Shown piece by piece: positions 41,673-51,289 of a stretch of DNA of 64,000 nt; position 1 is the stretch's first letter; each line of letters starts with the position of its first letter. The DNA is from CAVSUZ01 sp963791885 (GTDB lineage Bacteria; Pseudomonadota; Alphaproteobacteria; Acetobacterales; Acetobacteraceae): NCBI GenBank assembly GCA_963791885.1, contig CAWBUL010000005.1, positions 1,054,001-1,118,000 of the forward strand, given 5' to 3'. The position numbers and the translations under genes are program-made. Below the pieces are notes generated by a model. It was given only the letters and a program-made list of their open reading frames with translations, did no database searches and was not told the origin of the DNA.

Positions 41673-42446
41673 ATGCTCCCCACCATCAGCGACGCGCTCC
41701 CCCGCATCCTCGAACTCAAATACGGCCCACCGGACCGCCAAGACCGGCACCCCCGCCTACGCGCGCAGTACGGATATGCGGTCCCATCCGATCTCTACGA
41801 AGCCTTCGTCTTCAGCCTCGTCACCCCGAATACAAGGTGGCTCGATGTTGGCTCGGGCCGCACCCCCTTTCCGGGGAACCCCCAGGGCGCACGCCAGCTT
41901 GCCGATCGATGCGCACTCCTCGTCGGCATCGACCCGAGCGACAACATCCAAGCCAATACCTTCGTCCATCAGCGCCACCAGTGCCTGCTCGAGGATTTTG
42001 CCACCGACCAGCAGTTCGATCTCATCACCCTGCGCATGGTGGCCGAGCACATTACGCACCCTGAGCGCGCTGTAGCCACTTTCGCCAGGCTCGTCGCCCC
42101 CGGAGGGCGGGTGGTCATGCTTACCGTCAACAAATGGTCGCCGGGATCCATCGTGGCCGCCGTGACGCCCATGAGCGTCCACCACCGCGCCAAGAAATTC
42201 CTCTGGAACTCGCGCGAGGAGGACACCTTTCCCGTCGCCTATAAAATGAACACCCACCGGGGCCTCAAGAACCTCTTCGAACCCGCCGGACTGAAGGAGG
42301 AACTGTTCTACTGGGTCGACGACTGCCAGTCGCTGATGTTCTCCGACACACTGCTGAAGGCCGAGCTTACGCTGCGGAAATGGATGCGCGGCCTTGGCCT
42401 GCGCTATCCCGAACTGTGCATTCTGGCCTCCTATCGGCGGCCCTGA
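41673..42446 (+). CDS. class I SAM-dependent methyltransferase
   Basis: A 257-residue enzyme with a Rossmann SAM-binding start (TRWLDVGSGRTPFPGN), LLVGIDPSDNIQANTF, FDLITLRMVAEHITHPERAV and LVAPGGRVVMLTVNK, typical of the Methyltransf_11/25 group. The substrate is unknown. It is divergent from the polysaccharide operon with 197 bases between, so it might modify a sugar or lipid in that pathway. A GAGGA ribosome site precedes the ATG. Confidence 0.82.
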   Translation: MLPTISDALPRILELKYGPPDRQDRHPRLRAQYGYAVPSDLYEAFVFSLVTPNTRWLDVGSGRTPFPGNPQGARQLADRCALLVGIDPSDNIQANTFVHQRHQCLLEDFATDQQFDLITLRMVAEHITHPERAVATFARLVAPGGRVVMLTVNKWSPGSIVAAVTPMSVHHRAKKFLWNSREEDTFPVAYKMNTHRGLKNLFEPAGLKEELFYWVDDCQSLMFSDTLLKAELTLRKWMRGLGLRYPELCILASYRRP

Positions 42447-42449
42447 ACG

Positions 42450-43316
42450 CTACTCCTCGTCCTCCTCAGCTTCCCGCTTTAGCCGCCGGAAGCTGCGCAC
42501 GCTGAACGGCAGCAGCCCGAGATAGATCGCGCCGGCTGCCGCGAGCGCCGCCCATGGCTCGGCCACCAACACAGCCGCGTACACGCCAACCCCCAGTAGG
42601 AGCCCCAGCACATACTCCGCCGGCACTTTGAAGTTCTTGAAACTCCAGACCGGCAGGGTAGACACGCACAGGAGCGCAGTCCCCACCAGCATCAGACTGC
42701 AGAACAGCGGGTTGCGGGAGACGGTGACCAGCCAGCCTACTCCCAGCGCATTCGCCTCCAGCCCGATGAATAGAGGGAACAGCGCCAAGCCTGCCCCAGC
42801 CGGGGCCGGCACGCCGGTGAAGAAGTTGTAAGCATAGGCCGGACCCGGTCCGGCCTCCAAAGCCGCGTTGAACCGCGCGAGCCGCAACGCCATGCACACC
42901 GCAAACAGCAGACACGGCACGAACCCTACGCCGCCCAACCACTCCAGCGACCACAAATAGATCACCAGGGCCGGAGCCACGCCGAAGCACAGGAAGTCGC
43001 TCAGGCTGTCGAACTCCGCCCCAAATCGCGAAGTTGCCCGCAGCAACCTGGCGATCCGGCCGTCCAGCCCGTCGATGCACCCGGCCACCACGATGGCTAC
43101 CGCCGCCGGGCCGAAATGCCCTTCCAGCGCGAACCGGATTGAGGTCAGCCCGGCACACAGCCCGATCAGCGTCAGAATGTTGGGAATCAGCCGATTGAAG
43201 GAGGGGCCATTATAGCGCGGGCGCACCCGAGGCCGCCGCAAGCGCCGCAGTCGCCGCATCGGCGAGACCCGCGAGATCCGCTCCTCGTCCTCGCGCCCCC
43301 AGGCCGGAACGGTCAT
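42450..43316 (-). CDS. pssA: CDP-diacylglycerol-serine O-phosphatidyltransferase
   Basis: Makes phosphatidylserine from CDP-diacylglycerol and serine at the membrane. The CDP-alcohol phosphotransferase motif is complete: GCIDGLDGRIARLLRATSRF followed by GAEFDSLSD (D-G-x2-A-R-x8-G-x3-D-x3-D). About eight membrane helices, 288 residues, a charged cytosolic N-terminus and an acidic end (AEEDEE). It follows psd by 10 bases on the minus strand; the pair gives phosphatidylethanolamine. Confidence 0.93.
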   Translation of the reverse strand: MTVPAWGREDEERISRVSPMRRLRRLRRPRVRPRYNGPSFNRLIPNILTLIGLCAGLTSIRFALEGHFGPAAVAIVVAGCIDGLDGRIARLLRATSRFGAEFDSLSDFLCFGVAPALVIYLWSLEWLGGVGFVPCLLFAVCMALRLARFNAALEAGPGPAYAYNFFTGVPAPAGAGLALFPLFIGLEANALGVGWLVTVSRNPLFCSLMLVGTALLCVSTLPVWSFKNFKVPAEYVLGLLLGVGVYAAVLVAEPWAALAAAGAIYLGLLPFSVRSFRRLKREAEEDEE

Positions 43317-43326
43317 TCCCGAACCG

Positions 43327-43995
43327 TCATGTCAACGCGGCGACCACCGTCTCCCCCCCGATCATTGTCTGGCCTTCTACAACCAGGGGGCGAATGCCCT
43401 CCGGCAGATAGAGATCAGTGCGACTGCCAAAGCGGATCATACCGAAGCGTGCGCCCGCATGCACCACGTCCCCCTCGCGCAGGTCACAGATAATCCGCCG
43501 GGCGATCAACCCGGCAATCTGCACCACCGCGATTTCCCGCCCGTCCGTCAGGCGGATCGCCAGAGCGTTCCGCTCATTCGCCTCACTGGCCTTGTCCAGG
43601 CTGGCATTGACGAACGCCCCGTGCCGGTAAGCGATTCGGGTCACGATCCCGTCAGCTGGCACCCGGTTCACATGGACATCCAGCACGGAGAGGAAAATCC
43701 CGACCCGCCAGCGTGACCCTGGCCCGAGCCCAAGTTCCGGCGGGGGGACGGCCGGCGCGATGGAGGTAACCTTGCCATCGGCTGGGGCGAGTAGAACACC
43801 CGGGCGCCCCGGCGCGACCCGTTCCGGGTCACGAAAGAAATAGAGACAGAACAGCGTGAACAGGCCCGCGAGCCAGGCCAGCCAGTGTGCGAGGGCCAGG
43901 CCCAGTGCGAACAACACGATGCCGCCGACAATGAACGGCATGCCGGCCTTGTTTGGCGGTGCGAGCACGAGCCGTAACAATTCTGAAAAGGCCAT
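43327..43995 (-). CDS. psd: phosphatidylserine decarboxylase, short proenzyme type
   Basis: Decarboxylates phosphatidylserine to phosphatidylethanolamine. The 222-residue length matches the short (archaetidylserine decarboxylase-like) group common in alphaproteobacteria. Two N-terminal helices are seen (MPFIVGGIVLFALGLALAHW). The key blocks are FLSVLDVHVNRVPADG and the autocleavage site MIRFGSRTDLYLP, where Gly-Ser cleavage generates the pyruvoyl group. First gene of the psd-pssA pair. Confidence 0.93.
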   Translation of the reverse strand: MAFSELLRLVLAPPNKAGMPFIVGGIVLFALGLALAHWLAWLAGLFTLFCLYFFRDPERVAPGRPGVLLAPADGKVTSIAPAVPPPELGLGPGSRWRVGIFLSVLDVHVNRVPADGIVTRIAYRHGAFVNASLDKASEANERNALAIRLTDGREIAVVQIAGLIARRIICDLREGDVVHAGARFGMIRFGSRTDLYLPEGIRPLVVEGQTMIGGETVVAALT

Positions 43996-44040
43996 GAGAT
44001 GCTGCGATTAGGGCATCACGCCGATAATGGGCAATGCGCA

Positions 44041-44075
44041 GAAGAAAAAGCCCCGCACGACAGGCGCGCGGGGCT
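44041..44075 (-). terminator. rho-independent terminator
   Basis: Read on the minus strand, the stem AGCCCCGC / GCGGGGCT encloses an 11-base loop and is followed by TTTTTCTTC. It lies about 165 bases downstream of the aldo/keto reductase gene and should end that transcript before psd. Confidence 0.8.
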
Positions 44076-44240
44076 GCAGGTGGCAGCGCGCCAGGACGAC
44101 AGTTGCTGGCAGCGCGCTGCTGCTGGGGGAGGAAGCCAGCGAACGCAGGACAACTCGGGTTCGAAGCTGGCAACAACCGGTTTGGATTGAGGCGAGATTC
44201 TGATCACCGGGGTTTGCAGACGCAACTCCCCGTGAGGCAA

Positions 44241-45239
44241 TCAGCCTGGTACCGGTGCGTCCGCGTGAAGGAGTCCCTGCTGTTTCAGATCCGCCCATAG
44301 CCCTGCCGGGATCGGAAGCTTCAGCAATCGCATGTTTTCCCGGAATTCACCGACCGTCCTCGGCCCGGGGATGGTCGCAGCCACCGCCGGGTGCGCTAGC
44401 GGGAACTGTAACGCCGCCGCCGGAAGCGGAACGCCATGTCGGTCGCAGACCTCCGCGATCCGCCGCACGCGCTGCTTCACCTCCTCAGGCGCGGGTGCGT
44501 AATTCCACGTGTCTCGCCCAGCCAGAATGCCGGAGTTTAATGGCCCGCCGATCACGATCGACGTGCCACGCCGCACACACTCCGGCAGCAGATCATCCAG
44601 CGGCCCCTGCTCCAGCAGTGTGTAACGGCCGGCCAGCAGGAACACGTCCCAGTCACCCCAGCCCAGGCATTCGAGCAAGACCTCCTTCTCATTCACGCCG
44701 ATGCCGAAGGCGCTGATCACGCCGGACGCCTTGAGCTCCTCCAGCGCCTGATAGCCGCTGTCGCGCAGGCTGCTTGCGTATTCCGCCGCATGCTCCTTGT
44801 GCTGATAGGCACCGATATCGTGCACATAGAGGATGTCGATCTTATCGAGGCCCAGCCGCTGATAGCTGTCCTCCACGGAACGCATGATGCCATCATAGGA
44901 ATAGTCATATTCGACCGTGAACGGCATTGGCGCCAGCCGGCCATCCGTGCTCGCCTGCCCTCTGCGAAGGGGCCGCAGCAGCCGGCCCACCTTGGTGGAC
45001 AAAACCCATTCGTCGCGTGGACGGTCGCGCATCGCATCGCCAACGCGACGCTCCGCTGCACCCACACCGTAGAACGGCGCGGTATCGACGTAACGGATTC
45101 CGGCGTCCCAGGCGGTGCGAATCATGGCTTCGCTTTCCTCGCGCGTGACAGGGATGCGGCTGCCCCCCATCGTCGCGGTGCCAAAACCAACGATCGTCAC
45201 TTCCAACGCCGTCCGACCGATCCGTCGTTTGCTCCACAT
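44241..45239 (-). CDS. aldo/keto reductase
   Basis: A 332-residue NADPH-type aldo/keto reductase: VGFGTATMGGSRIPVT, then AGIRYVDTAPFYGVGAAERR (Asp and Tyr of the tetrad), VLSTKVGRLLRPL (Lys) and DILYVHDIGAY (His). The form resembles the fucose dehydrogenase / D-threo-aldose 1-dehydrogenase subfamily. I chose the ATG at 45239 (MWSKRRIGRTALEV) behind GCGGAGGGACGAG; 50 more codons upstream are open. It has a terminator of its own and is divergent from the SGNH-like gene. Confidence 0.9.
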   Translation of the reverse strand: MWSKRRIGRTALEVTIVGFGTATMGGSRIPVTREESEAMIRTAWDAGIRYVDTAPFYGVGAAERRVGDAMRDRPRDEWVLSTKVGRLLRPLRRGQASTDGRLAPMPFTVEYDYSYDGIMRSVEDSYQRLGLDKIDILYVHDIGAYQHKEHAAEYASSLRDSGYQALEELKASGVISAFGIGVNEKEVLLECLGWGDWDVFLLAGRYTLLEQGPLDDLLPECVRRGTSIVIGGPLNSGILAGRDTWNYAPAPEEVKQRVRRIAEVCDRHGVPLPAAALQFPLAHPAVAATIPGPRTVGEFRENMRLLKLPIPAGLWADLKQQGLLHADAPVPG

Positions 45240-45351
45240 GCACTCGTCCCTCCGCTTGATGGCAACCAGCTTATGGCCACCGTGGTGAATGCGGGAGTCG
45301 GCGCGGGTTGCCGCTTGCGACTTGCGGGTTTTTGACTTATTCAGATCGCTC

Positions 45352-46098
45352 ATGCATCGGCTTGCCAGCCTTCTGGTGGTGCTGCTCATAATTGGCGCCT
45401 GGCCCCTCCGGACCGGAGCGGCGCAGGCCGCGAACGCGCAGTGCCCGGAAGCTGCGGATTACGTCAGCCCCAATTCCTCGCTCAACCATTTCGCTGACGC
45501 CATCCGGTCAGGTCACCCCGTAAACATCCTGGCGCTCGGTTCCGCCAGTTCCGCCATGACCGAAGAGGGTGGATTCCTCGCACAAACAATGCAGGCGCTC
45601 CACACGGCCAGGCCCGATGTGGTCTTCCGCCTGACAGTCAAAGTGCACCGCGGCATCACCGCCCAGGACATGCTCGCGGATCTAAAGCAGGTGCTGGAGG
45701 AACGGCATTATGCGCTGGTCCTCTGGCAAACCGGCACGGTCGATGCGGTGCAGGACCTGCAGATCGATCAGTTCGCCGATGCACTTCAGGAAGGGGCCCA
45801 GCTGATTACAGCACGGGATGGGAACCTGGTTCTCATCGACCAGCAGTTCAGCCGTTTTCTGCGCGCCAATACCGACCTTTCTCCCTACACGGAGGCGATG
45901 GAGGCCGTGGCGGCGTTGCCCGGCGTGGTGCTCTTCCATCGCTTCGGGCTGATGCATTCCTGGGTGCATGCCCATGCCATCGATCTGGAGCGTGCGCCCG
46001 CGGGCCAGCAGGCTGCGACCGTCGCCCTCCTCCACCACTGCCTGGGTCAGAGCCTGTCCACGTTCCTGCTAAACGGCACCGCCCAGCAATCGGGCTAA
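45352..46098 (+). CDS. exported SGNH/GDSL-like hydrolase-fold protein
   Basis: A signal peptide (MHRLASLLVVLLIIGAWPLR followed by TGAAQA) leads into a domain with NILALGSASSAMTEEGGFLA in place of the block I GDS. Then come VHRGITAQDMLADLKQVLEE, HYALVLWQTGTVDAVQ (block III, with the usual Asn replaced by Thr) and MHSWVHAHAIDLER. The catalytic residues deviate from the SGNH consensus, so activity is uncertain. 248 residues, periplasmic or secreted. The frame is open 21 codons further upstream. Confidence 0.65.
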   Translation: MHRLASLLVVLLIIGAWPLRTGAAQAANAQCPEAADYVSPNSSLNHFADAIRSGHPVNILALGSASSAMTEEGGFLAQTMQALHTARPDVVFRLTVKVHRGITAQDMLADLKQVLEERHYALVLWQTGTVDAVQDLQIDQFADALQEGAQLITARDGNLVLIDQQFSRFLRANTDLSPYTEAMEAVAALPGVVLFHRFGLMHSWVHAHAIDLERAPAGQQAATVALLHHCLGQSLSTFLLNGTAQQSG

Positions 46099-46161
46099 CC
46101 AGAGCGCGATCGCTGGAGGCCACAGGTCGGAAGCGTGAATCACGCTCTCAAAGGACTCAAC

Positions 46162-46929
46162 TCACATCGCCATGAAACCGCCGTCGACGTTCCAGCAGGC
46201 GCCGGTCACGTAATCGGCGCGATCCGAACACAGCCACGCGACGGTCTCCGCAATGTCCTCCGGATCCCCCATCGCGCGCATCGGGACAAGGGACAGGATC
46301 TCTTCGCCACGCCGGCGCATCACGTCCTCTGTCATGCGTGTGCGGATGTAGCCGGGGCAGACCGCGTTCACCCTGATCTTGTCAGGCGCATATTCGATGG
46401 CCGCCGTCCGCGTCAGTCCCAGCACGCCGTGCTTCGCCGCGACATAGGCCGAGGAGGTCGGCAACCCGACCAAGCCGGCAATCGAACCGGTGTTTACGAT
46501 TACGCCGCCGCCATGGCCCTGCATGTGGACGATCTCGTGCTTCATGCAGAGCCAGACGCCCTTCAGGTTCACGGCGATCATGCGATCGAAGCTCTCCTCC
46601 GCCCACTCGGCCGTGCGCTTGCCCGAAGCATCCACCTGGTATCCGGCGATGCCGGCGTTGTTGAACGCGCAGTCGATCCGGCCGAAGGCGGAAACGCCCG
46701 TGCGGATCATCGCCTGCACCTGGTCGTCGTCCGTCACGTCGCACCTGCAGGATGTCGCCTGCCCGCCCACGGCGTTCACCATCGCCACGGTGTCCTGCGC
46801 CGCCTGCTGATCGAGGTCCGCAACCAGCACACGCGCACCTTCACGGGCAAACACCAGCGCTGCCGCCCGGCCGATCCCGTTCCCGGCCCCGGTAATCAGC
46901 GCCGACTTCCCTTGCAACATGCCCGGCAT
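46162..46929 (-). CDS. short-chain dehydrogenase/reductase
   Basis: A classical SDR of 255 residues: SALITGAGNGIGRAAALVFA (NAD(P)-binding), CAFNNAGIAG, the Ser in VNTGSIAGLVG and the catalytic SSAYVAAKHGVLGLTR (Y-x3-K). The acidic residue in VLVADLDQQ after strand 2 suggests NAD rather than NADP. The usual C-terminus DYVTGACWNVDGGFMAM is present. The substrate is not evident, and no operon partner is visible. Confidence 0.9.
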   Translation of the reverse strand: MPGMLQGKSALITGAGNGIGRAAALVFAREGARVLVADLDQQAAQDTVAMVNAVGGQATSCRCDVTDDDQVQAMIRTGVSAFGRIDCAFNNAGIAGYQVDASGKRTAEWAEESFDRMIAVNLKGVWLCMKHEIVHMQGHGGGVIVNTGSIAGLVGLPTSSAYVAAKHGVLGLTRTAAIEYAPDKIRVNAVCPGYIRTRMTEDVMRRRGEEILSLVPMRAMGDPEDIAETVAWLCSDRADYVTGACWNVDGGFMAM

Positions 46930-47019
46930 GAACCACTTCCCCCCTTGTTCGATGCGAACCTTCGCCCGCTATAGAGCGGGGCGACGCGCGGTGAAACCGG
47001 ACCATGATAGGAGCAGCCG

Positions 47020-47301
47020 ATGCAGGCGGTGGTGGATGGCGTAACGATCGCGGCCAGTGACGAGGTGGTCGAAAGCGGCGGCTATCAGTATTTTCCGCCT
47101 GCTGCCGTGCGCACCGACCTTCTGCGCAAGTCACCGCGGACCGTGAAGGATCTGGAGTGTCCGCACGGCGTGCAATTCTATGACGTGATCGTGGATGGTC
47201 AGACCCACTCGCGCAACGCCTGGAGCTATGAGTCACCGCGTCCCTCCATGGTGCATGTCGGCGGACGCTTTGGCTTCTGGGAAGACGTGCAGGTCGCCTG
47301 A
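47020..47301 (+). CDS. DUF427 domain protein
   Basis: A single DUF427 domain of 93 residues: VVDGVTIAASDEVVESGGYQ, YFPPAAVRTDLLRKSPRTVK, CPHGVQFYDVIVDGQ and NAWSYESPRPSMVHVGGRFG ending in FWEDVQVA. Biochemical function unknown. Its stop is adjacent to the pgpA stop on the other strand (convergent). Confidence 0.88.
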   Translation: MQAVVDGVTIAASDEVVESGGYQYFPPAAVRTDLLRKSPRTVKDLECPHGVQFYDVIVDGQTHSRNAWSYESPRPSMVHVGGRFGFWEDVQVA

Positions 47302-47763
47302 TCACCCCAGCGCACCCGGCCAGACCGTTCGCGCTGCGAACAGCACCCCCGCAGCAACAAGGCCGGCGATCACGTCATCAGCCATGATGCCGAATGCGTC
47401 GCTCTGACGATCGGCCCAACCGACGGGGCCGGGCTTGAGGATATCCAGCAGCCGGAACAGCAGGAATGCCGCGAGCAGGCCGATACCGCTGGGATGCGAG
47501 AGGCCGAGCAGGGCGATGAACTGCCCCGCGACCTCGTCGATCACCACCCAGCCAGGATCGCCTTCCACGTGGGCTGTGCGTACGGCCCAGAACCCGCCCA
47601 GGCTCGTGACAACCGCGGCGGCGATCAGCACCACCGGCGGGAGTTTCAGTAGCCCGGCGCCGACGAACGCCGCCGCCGCTGATGCAACCGTACCTGGGGC
47701 GTAGGGCGCAAAGCCCAGACCGCCCCCGGCGGCAATCAGCCCCGTAAGACCAAGACGACTCAC
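47302..47763 (-). CDS. pgpA: phosphatidylglycerophosphatase A
   Basis: Dephosphorylates phosphatidylglycerophosphate to phosphatidylglycerol. The family blocks are visible: GGGLGFAPYAPGTVASAAAA, WVVIDEVAGQFIALLGLSH and RLLDILKPGPVGWADRQSDA followed by FGIMADDVIAGLVAA. 153 residues with several membrane helices. The GTG start at 47763 overlaps the transglycosylase stop (GTGA), so the two are coupled. Confidence 0.9.
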   Translation of the reverse strand: MSRLGLTGLIAAGGGLGFAPYAPGTVASAAAAFVGAGLLKLPPVVLIAAAVVTSLGGFWAVRTAHVEGDPGWVVIDEVAGQFIALLGLSHPSGIGLLAAFLLFRLLDILKPGPVGWADRQSDAFGIMADDVIAGLVAAGVLFAARTVWPGALG

Positions 47764-49691
47764 CCCTCGTGCCGGGCGGAAACGCTGGCAGCCGGCATCC
47801 ACTGCGCGATGAGGGTCGTGTCGGGTTCGCCGCGCCGGGCGCAGTAGATCACCGCGTTCTCGAGCACGCGCTGGACGTAATTGCGCGTTTCGCCATAGCC
47901 GATCAGCTCGATCCAGTCGATCATGGTGATGGCGCCAGTGCGTGGATCGCCATTGCTCGCCACCCAATCGTCCACCTTCCGCGGACCGGCGTTGTAGGCG
48001 GCCGCAGCCATAGGAACCGAGCCGCGGTAACGATCCAGCAATTGCCCCAGATAGGCCTGCCCGAGCGACATGTTGCGTTCGGGATCAGTCAGTGACGCGA
48101 CATCGCCGTTCAGCGCCCGCGCGGTCGCAGGCATGATCTGCATCAACCCGCGTGCTCCGGCCAGGCTGACGGCGGCGCGGTCGAAGCTGCTCTCCTGCCG
48201 GATGACGGCCAGCATCACCGCCGGATCGACCTTTCCGGTCGGCGGTATGACGGGCATGGGCCAGCCGGCATCGGGCAGCGTGACACCGGCCAGCCCGGCG
48301 CGGCGCGCGATGAACACCGCGACGTCAGGCATGCCCAACGACGCAGCGAGGCGTGCGCTCAGCGCCAACGTGGTCGGATCGGGGGAGACCTCAGTGGCGC
48401 GAAGCAGGAACGGGCGCGCCCGGCTGGATTCGCCCCAGGCCACCAGCAGCAGTGCGGCACGGACCAGTTCATTGCCGGCGAAAGTCCATACCTCGGGATT
48501 GGTGTATGCCGGGTCGTGCAGCCCGGAGACCTGATCGGCGGGGTCGTGCCCAAGCTCATAGCCGGCGATCTGGCCATAGAACGTCGTCGGGAAAGCCGCC
48601 GCCGCACGAAATGCCGCCTGCGGGTCCTGCCCCGCCTCCTGCTCTGCCCGGCCCAGCCAATATCCCGCGCGGGCCTGACTGATGGCGGCATGCGATCCCT
48701 GGGCAAGCTGGCGAAAACTGGTCTCGGCCCGCGCCGGATCGTGCAGCCAGCGCAGCGCGATGAAGCCCGACAGGAAGGCAGCATCGGCTTGGTCGGCGCT
48801 GGACGCCCCCGGCAGTGAATCGTCCGCCAAAGTGAACGCGCCCTGCGCATCACCGGCCGCCAGCAGCGCACGGGCAAGAATGTTCCGCTCGGCCCAGAAC
48901 GCCGCGTGATGGTCGGGCTCCTGTTGTTCGGCTACGAAGCCACGCTGCTGCCACAGATCAAGGGCCGCGGCTGGCCCATGCACGTGCCGTTCGGCGCGAA
49001 GCTCCTCCAGCACCAAGCCTGGAGCGCAGCATTCAGAGGCGGGGAGGGCACGCGCCTTGGCCAGCGCCTCCGGCGTGTTCTGGGCCAGCGCGACCCGCGC
49101 TTGGGCCGCCGGGCGCTGCGCCAACGGCAGCCGAGAAATCTCGGCGGCGGCCGTTGCAGGATCGGTCCAGGCCAGATGATCGAACCGCGCCTCCTCGTCC
49201 GCCGGGGTGAGATCGCCGCCGAAGTGCTTCAGGAATGGCCCCGCCGCGGCGGCGGGCAAGCCGCCACGCCATGCGGCGCGCGCATCCGCCTCCGCGCTCG
49301 CCTGATCGCCGCTCGCCGCCTCGGCGCCGGCGCAGGCGGCAAGTGCCTGAGGCAGCCCTATGGGGCGGTCGGCGCAGGCTGCGGCCAGGCGGGACTGATC
49401 GGTCTCCGCCGCGATCGCTTCCTCTCGCCGGTGTTCCAGCGCCATCTGATTCGGCCAGTCCGGATTGGCGGTGCGAAACGCGGCAATCTCGCCTGGTCCG
49501 GCAGCGCCCGGTGTCAGCATACGGAAATAGGTCACCAGCTTGACCGCGACCGGATCGGGTATCTCGGCGGCGGCCATCAGCGCGCCGTCCCACGCACGGG
49601 CGTGCACCAGTGTCAGCGGATTCTCCGCCCCTAACGCCGGTCCGGCGATCAGGGGCGCCGCTGCCAGCAGCAGGTGAATCGAACGAAGCAT
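47760..49691 (-). CDS. slt: soluble lytic murein transglycosylase
   Basis: Cleaves peptidoglycan glycan strands with formation of 1,6-anhydromuramic acid. A signal peptide (MLRSIHLLLAAAPLIAGPAL) leads into a long alpha-helical U-shaped region of TPR-like repeats (residues about 30-470). The catalytic SLT domain follows: LAVIRQESSFDRAAVSLAGA (catalytic Glu), GLMQIMPATARALNGD and MAAAAYNAGPRKVDDWVASN. 643 residues, normal for Slt70. Cotranscribed with pgpA. Confidence 0.92.
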   Translation of the reverse strand: MLRSIHLLLAAAPLIAGPALGAENPLTLVHARAWDGALMAAAEIPDPVAVKLVTYFRMLTPGAAGPGEIAAFRTANPDWPNQMALEHRREEAIAAETDQSRLAAACADRPIGLPQALAACAGAEAASGDQASAEADARAAWRGGLPAAAAGPFLKHFGGDLTPADEEARFDHLAWTDPATAAAEISRLPLAQRPAAQARVALAQNTPEALAKARALPASECCAPGLVLEELRAERHVHGPAAALDLWQQRGFVAEQQEPDHHAAFWAERNILARALLAAGDAQGAFTLADDSLPGASSADQADAAFLSGFIALRWLHDPARAETSFRQLAQGSHAAISQARAGYWLGRAEQEAGQDPQAAFRAAAAFPTTFYGQIAGYELGHDPADQVSGLHDPAYTNPEVWTFAGNELVRAALLLVAWGESSRARPFLLRATEVSPDPTTLALSARLAASLGMPDVAVFIARRAGLAGVTLPDAGWPMPVIPPTGKVDPAVMLAVIRQESSFDRAAVSLAGARGLMQIMPATARALNGDVASLTDPERNMSLGQAYLGQLLDRYRGSVPMAAAAYNAGPRKVDDWVASNGDPRTGAITMIDWIELIGYGETRNYVQRVLENAVIYCARRGEPDTTLIAQWMPAASVSARHEG

Positions 49692-49796
49692 GTCCTCTTA
49701 TATCGCCTGCCGCCCGGCAGCCGATACGGCCGCTCTCTTGTGTGTCCAGGCGCACCCGCCTAGCTTCGGCGGAAGCAATTCTCGCGGAGAGGAAAC

Positions 49797-50675
49797 ATGT
49801 TCAAGGGATCGCTGGTCGCGCTGATCACGCCCATGCGCGAGGACGGCTCCGTGGACGAGAAAGCGTTTGCCGCGTTCGTGGACTGGCAAATCGATGAAGG
49901 GTCGTCCGCGGTGGTACCGGTTGGAACCACCGGCGAATCGCCGACGCTGAGTCACGACGAACACCGCCGGGTCACCGAGATCGCTATTTCGGTGGCAAAG
50001 GGACGTGTGCCCGTGATCGCCGGCACCGGTTCGAACAGCACCGAGGAGGCGATCGCGCTCACTCGCCACGCGAAGGAAGCAGGCGCCGACGCGGCCCTGA
50101 TCGTCACGCCCTATTACAACAAGCCCACGCAGGAAGGGATGTATCTGCACTTCAAGGCGATTGCCGACTCCGTGGATCTGCCGATCATCATCTACAATAT
50201 CCCGCCGCGCAGCGTGATCGACATGAGCGTGGAGACCATGGCACGCCTGGCGCGCCATCCGAACATCGTCGGTGTGAAGGACGCGACCGCCAACCTCGCT
50301 CGCCCGCTGCACACGCGGCGCGCCTGCGGCGCGGGGTTCTGCCAATTATCCGGTGAGGACCACACCGCGGTGGCTTTCCTCGCGGCGGGTGGCGACGGCT
50401 GCATCAGCGTCACGGCCAACGTAGCCCCCAGGCTATGCAGCGACATGCACGCCGCCTGGCAGGACGGACGAGTGAACGACGCCATAGCCATCCAGGATCG
50501 GCTCCTGCCTTTGCACGACGCGCTGTTCTCCGAGACCAGCCCCGGCCCGGTCAAATTCGCCGCCAGCCTGCTCGGCAAGAGCACCGAGCGCTGCCGCCTT
50601 CCACTCGCCCCGCCAGCGGACGCGACGAAAGAAAGAGTGCGCAGCGCCGTGACTGAGGTTGGGCTGCTCAACTGA
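49797..50675 (+). CDS. dapA: 4-hydroxy-tetrahydrodipicolinate synthase
   Basis: Condenses pyruvate and aspartate semialdehyde in lysine and diaminopimelate synthesis. The TIM-barrel class I aldolase signatures are present: VPVGTTGESPTLSHDEH, YYNKPTQEGMYLHFKAI, IIYNIPPRSVIDMS (catalytic Tyr) and IVGVKDATANL (Schiff-base Lys). 292 residues. AGAGGAAAC lies just before the ATG. It precedes smpB by 28 bases, a pairing frequent in alphaproteobacteria. Confidence 0.95.
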   Translation: MFKGSLVALITPMREDGSVDEKAFAAFVDWQIDEGSSAVVPVGTTGESPTLSHDEHRRVTEIAISVAKGRVPVIAGTGSNSTEEAIALTRHAKEAGADAALIVTPYYNKPTQEGMYLHFKAIADSVDLPIIIYNIPPRSVIDMSVETMARLARHPNIVGVKDATANLARPLHTRRACGAGFCQLSGEDHTAVAFLAAGGDGCISVTANVAPRLCSDMHAAWQDGRVNDAIAIQDRLLPLHDALFSETSPGPVKFAASLLGKSTERCRLPLAPPADATKERVRSAVTEVGLLN

Positions 50676-50703
50676 TCCGGCATATGCGAACGGCCTTTTA
50701 TCC

Positions 50704-51189
50704 ATGGCGGAACCAAAGAAAAAGAAGGGGCTGATCGCGCACGGCGTTGCCGCGCAGAATCGCAAGGCGCGCTTCGACTACACCATCAAGGATACGGTCG
50801 AGGCCGGGCTGGTGCTGAAAGGGCCAGAGGTCAAAAGCCTCCGCAACGGGCGTGCAACCCTGACGGATGCCTGGGCCGGCGAGCGCGATGGCGAGATGTG
50901 GCTGTTCAACGTCTACATCCCTGAATACCAGGGCGGTGTGCTCTCTCGCTTCGAACCGCGCGCGCCGCGCAAGCTGCTTCTGCAGCAGAAGCAGATTCGG
51001 CAGTTGACGGGCGCCATCTCCCGCGAAGGGATCACGCTGGTGCCGCTGCAGATTCATTTCAATGACCGGGGTCGGGCGAAGGTGCTGCTGGGTATCGCTG
51101 AGGGCCGGAAGAAGGTGGATAAGCGGGCTGCCGTTGCCGCGCGAGACTGGCAGCGGAACAAGGCCCGGCTGATGCGCGCGCGGGGGTGA
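50704..51189 (+). CDS. smpB: SsrA-binding protein
   Basis: Binds tmRNA and brings it to stalled ribosomes. The OB-fold protein has 161 residues: NRKARFDYTIKDTVEAGLVL, KGPEVKSLRNGRATLTDAWA, RAPRKLLLQQKQIRQLTGAI and the basic tail GRKKVDKRAAVAARDWQRNK. The ATG at 50704 (MAEPKKKKGLIAHG) is preferred to the open frame from 50659. The tmRNA gene itself is not in the window. Confidence 0.95.
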   Translation: MAEPKKKKGLIAHGVAAQNRKARFDYTIKDTVEAGLVLKGPEVKSLRNGRATLTDAWAGERDGEMWLFNVYIPEYQGGVLSRFEPRAPRKLLLQQKQIRQLTGAISREGITLVPLQIHFNDRGRAKVLLGIAEGRKKVDKRAAVAARDWQRNKARLMRARG

Positions 51190-51289
51190 ACCAAACGGCT
51201 TGAGATTCCAACGAGGCAACCCCTCGCCGCACTGTCTGCGGTGACCGTCTGGGGTGACCGGTCGTTCTCCGGTCGATCCGGCAACCCGA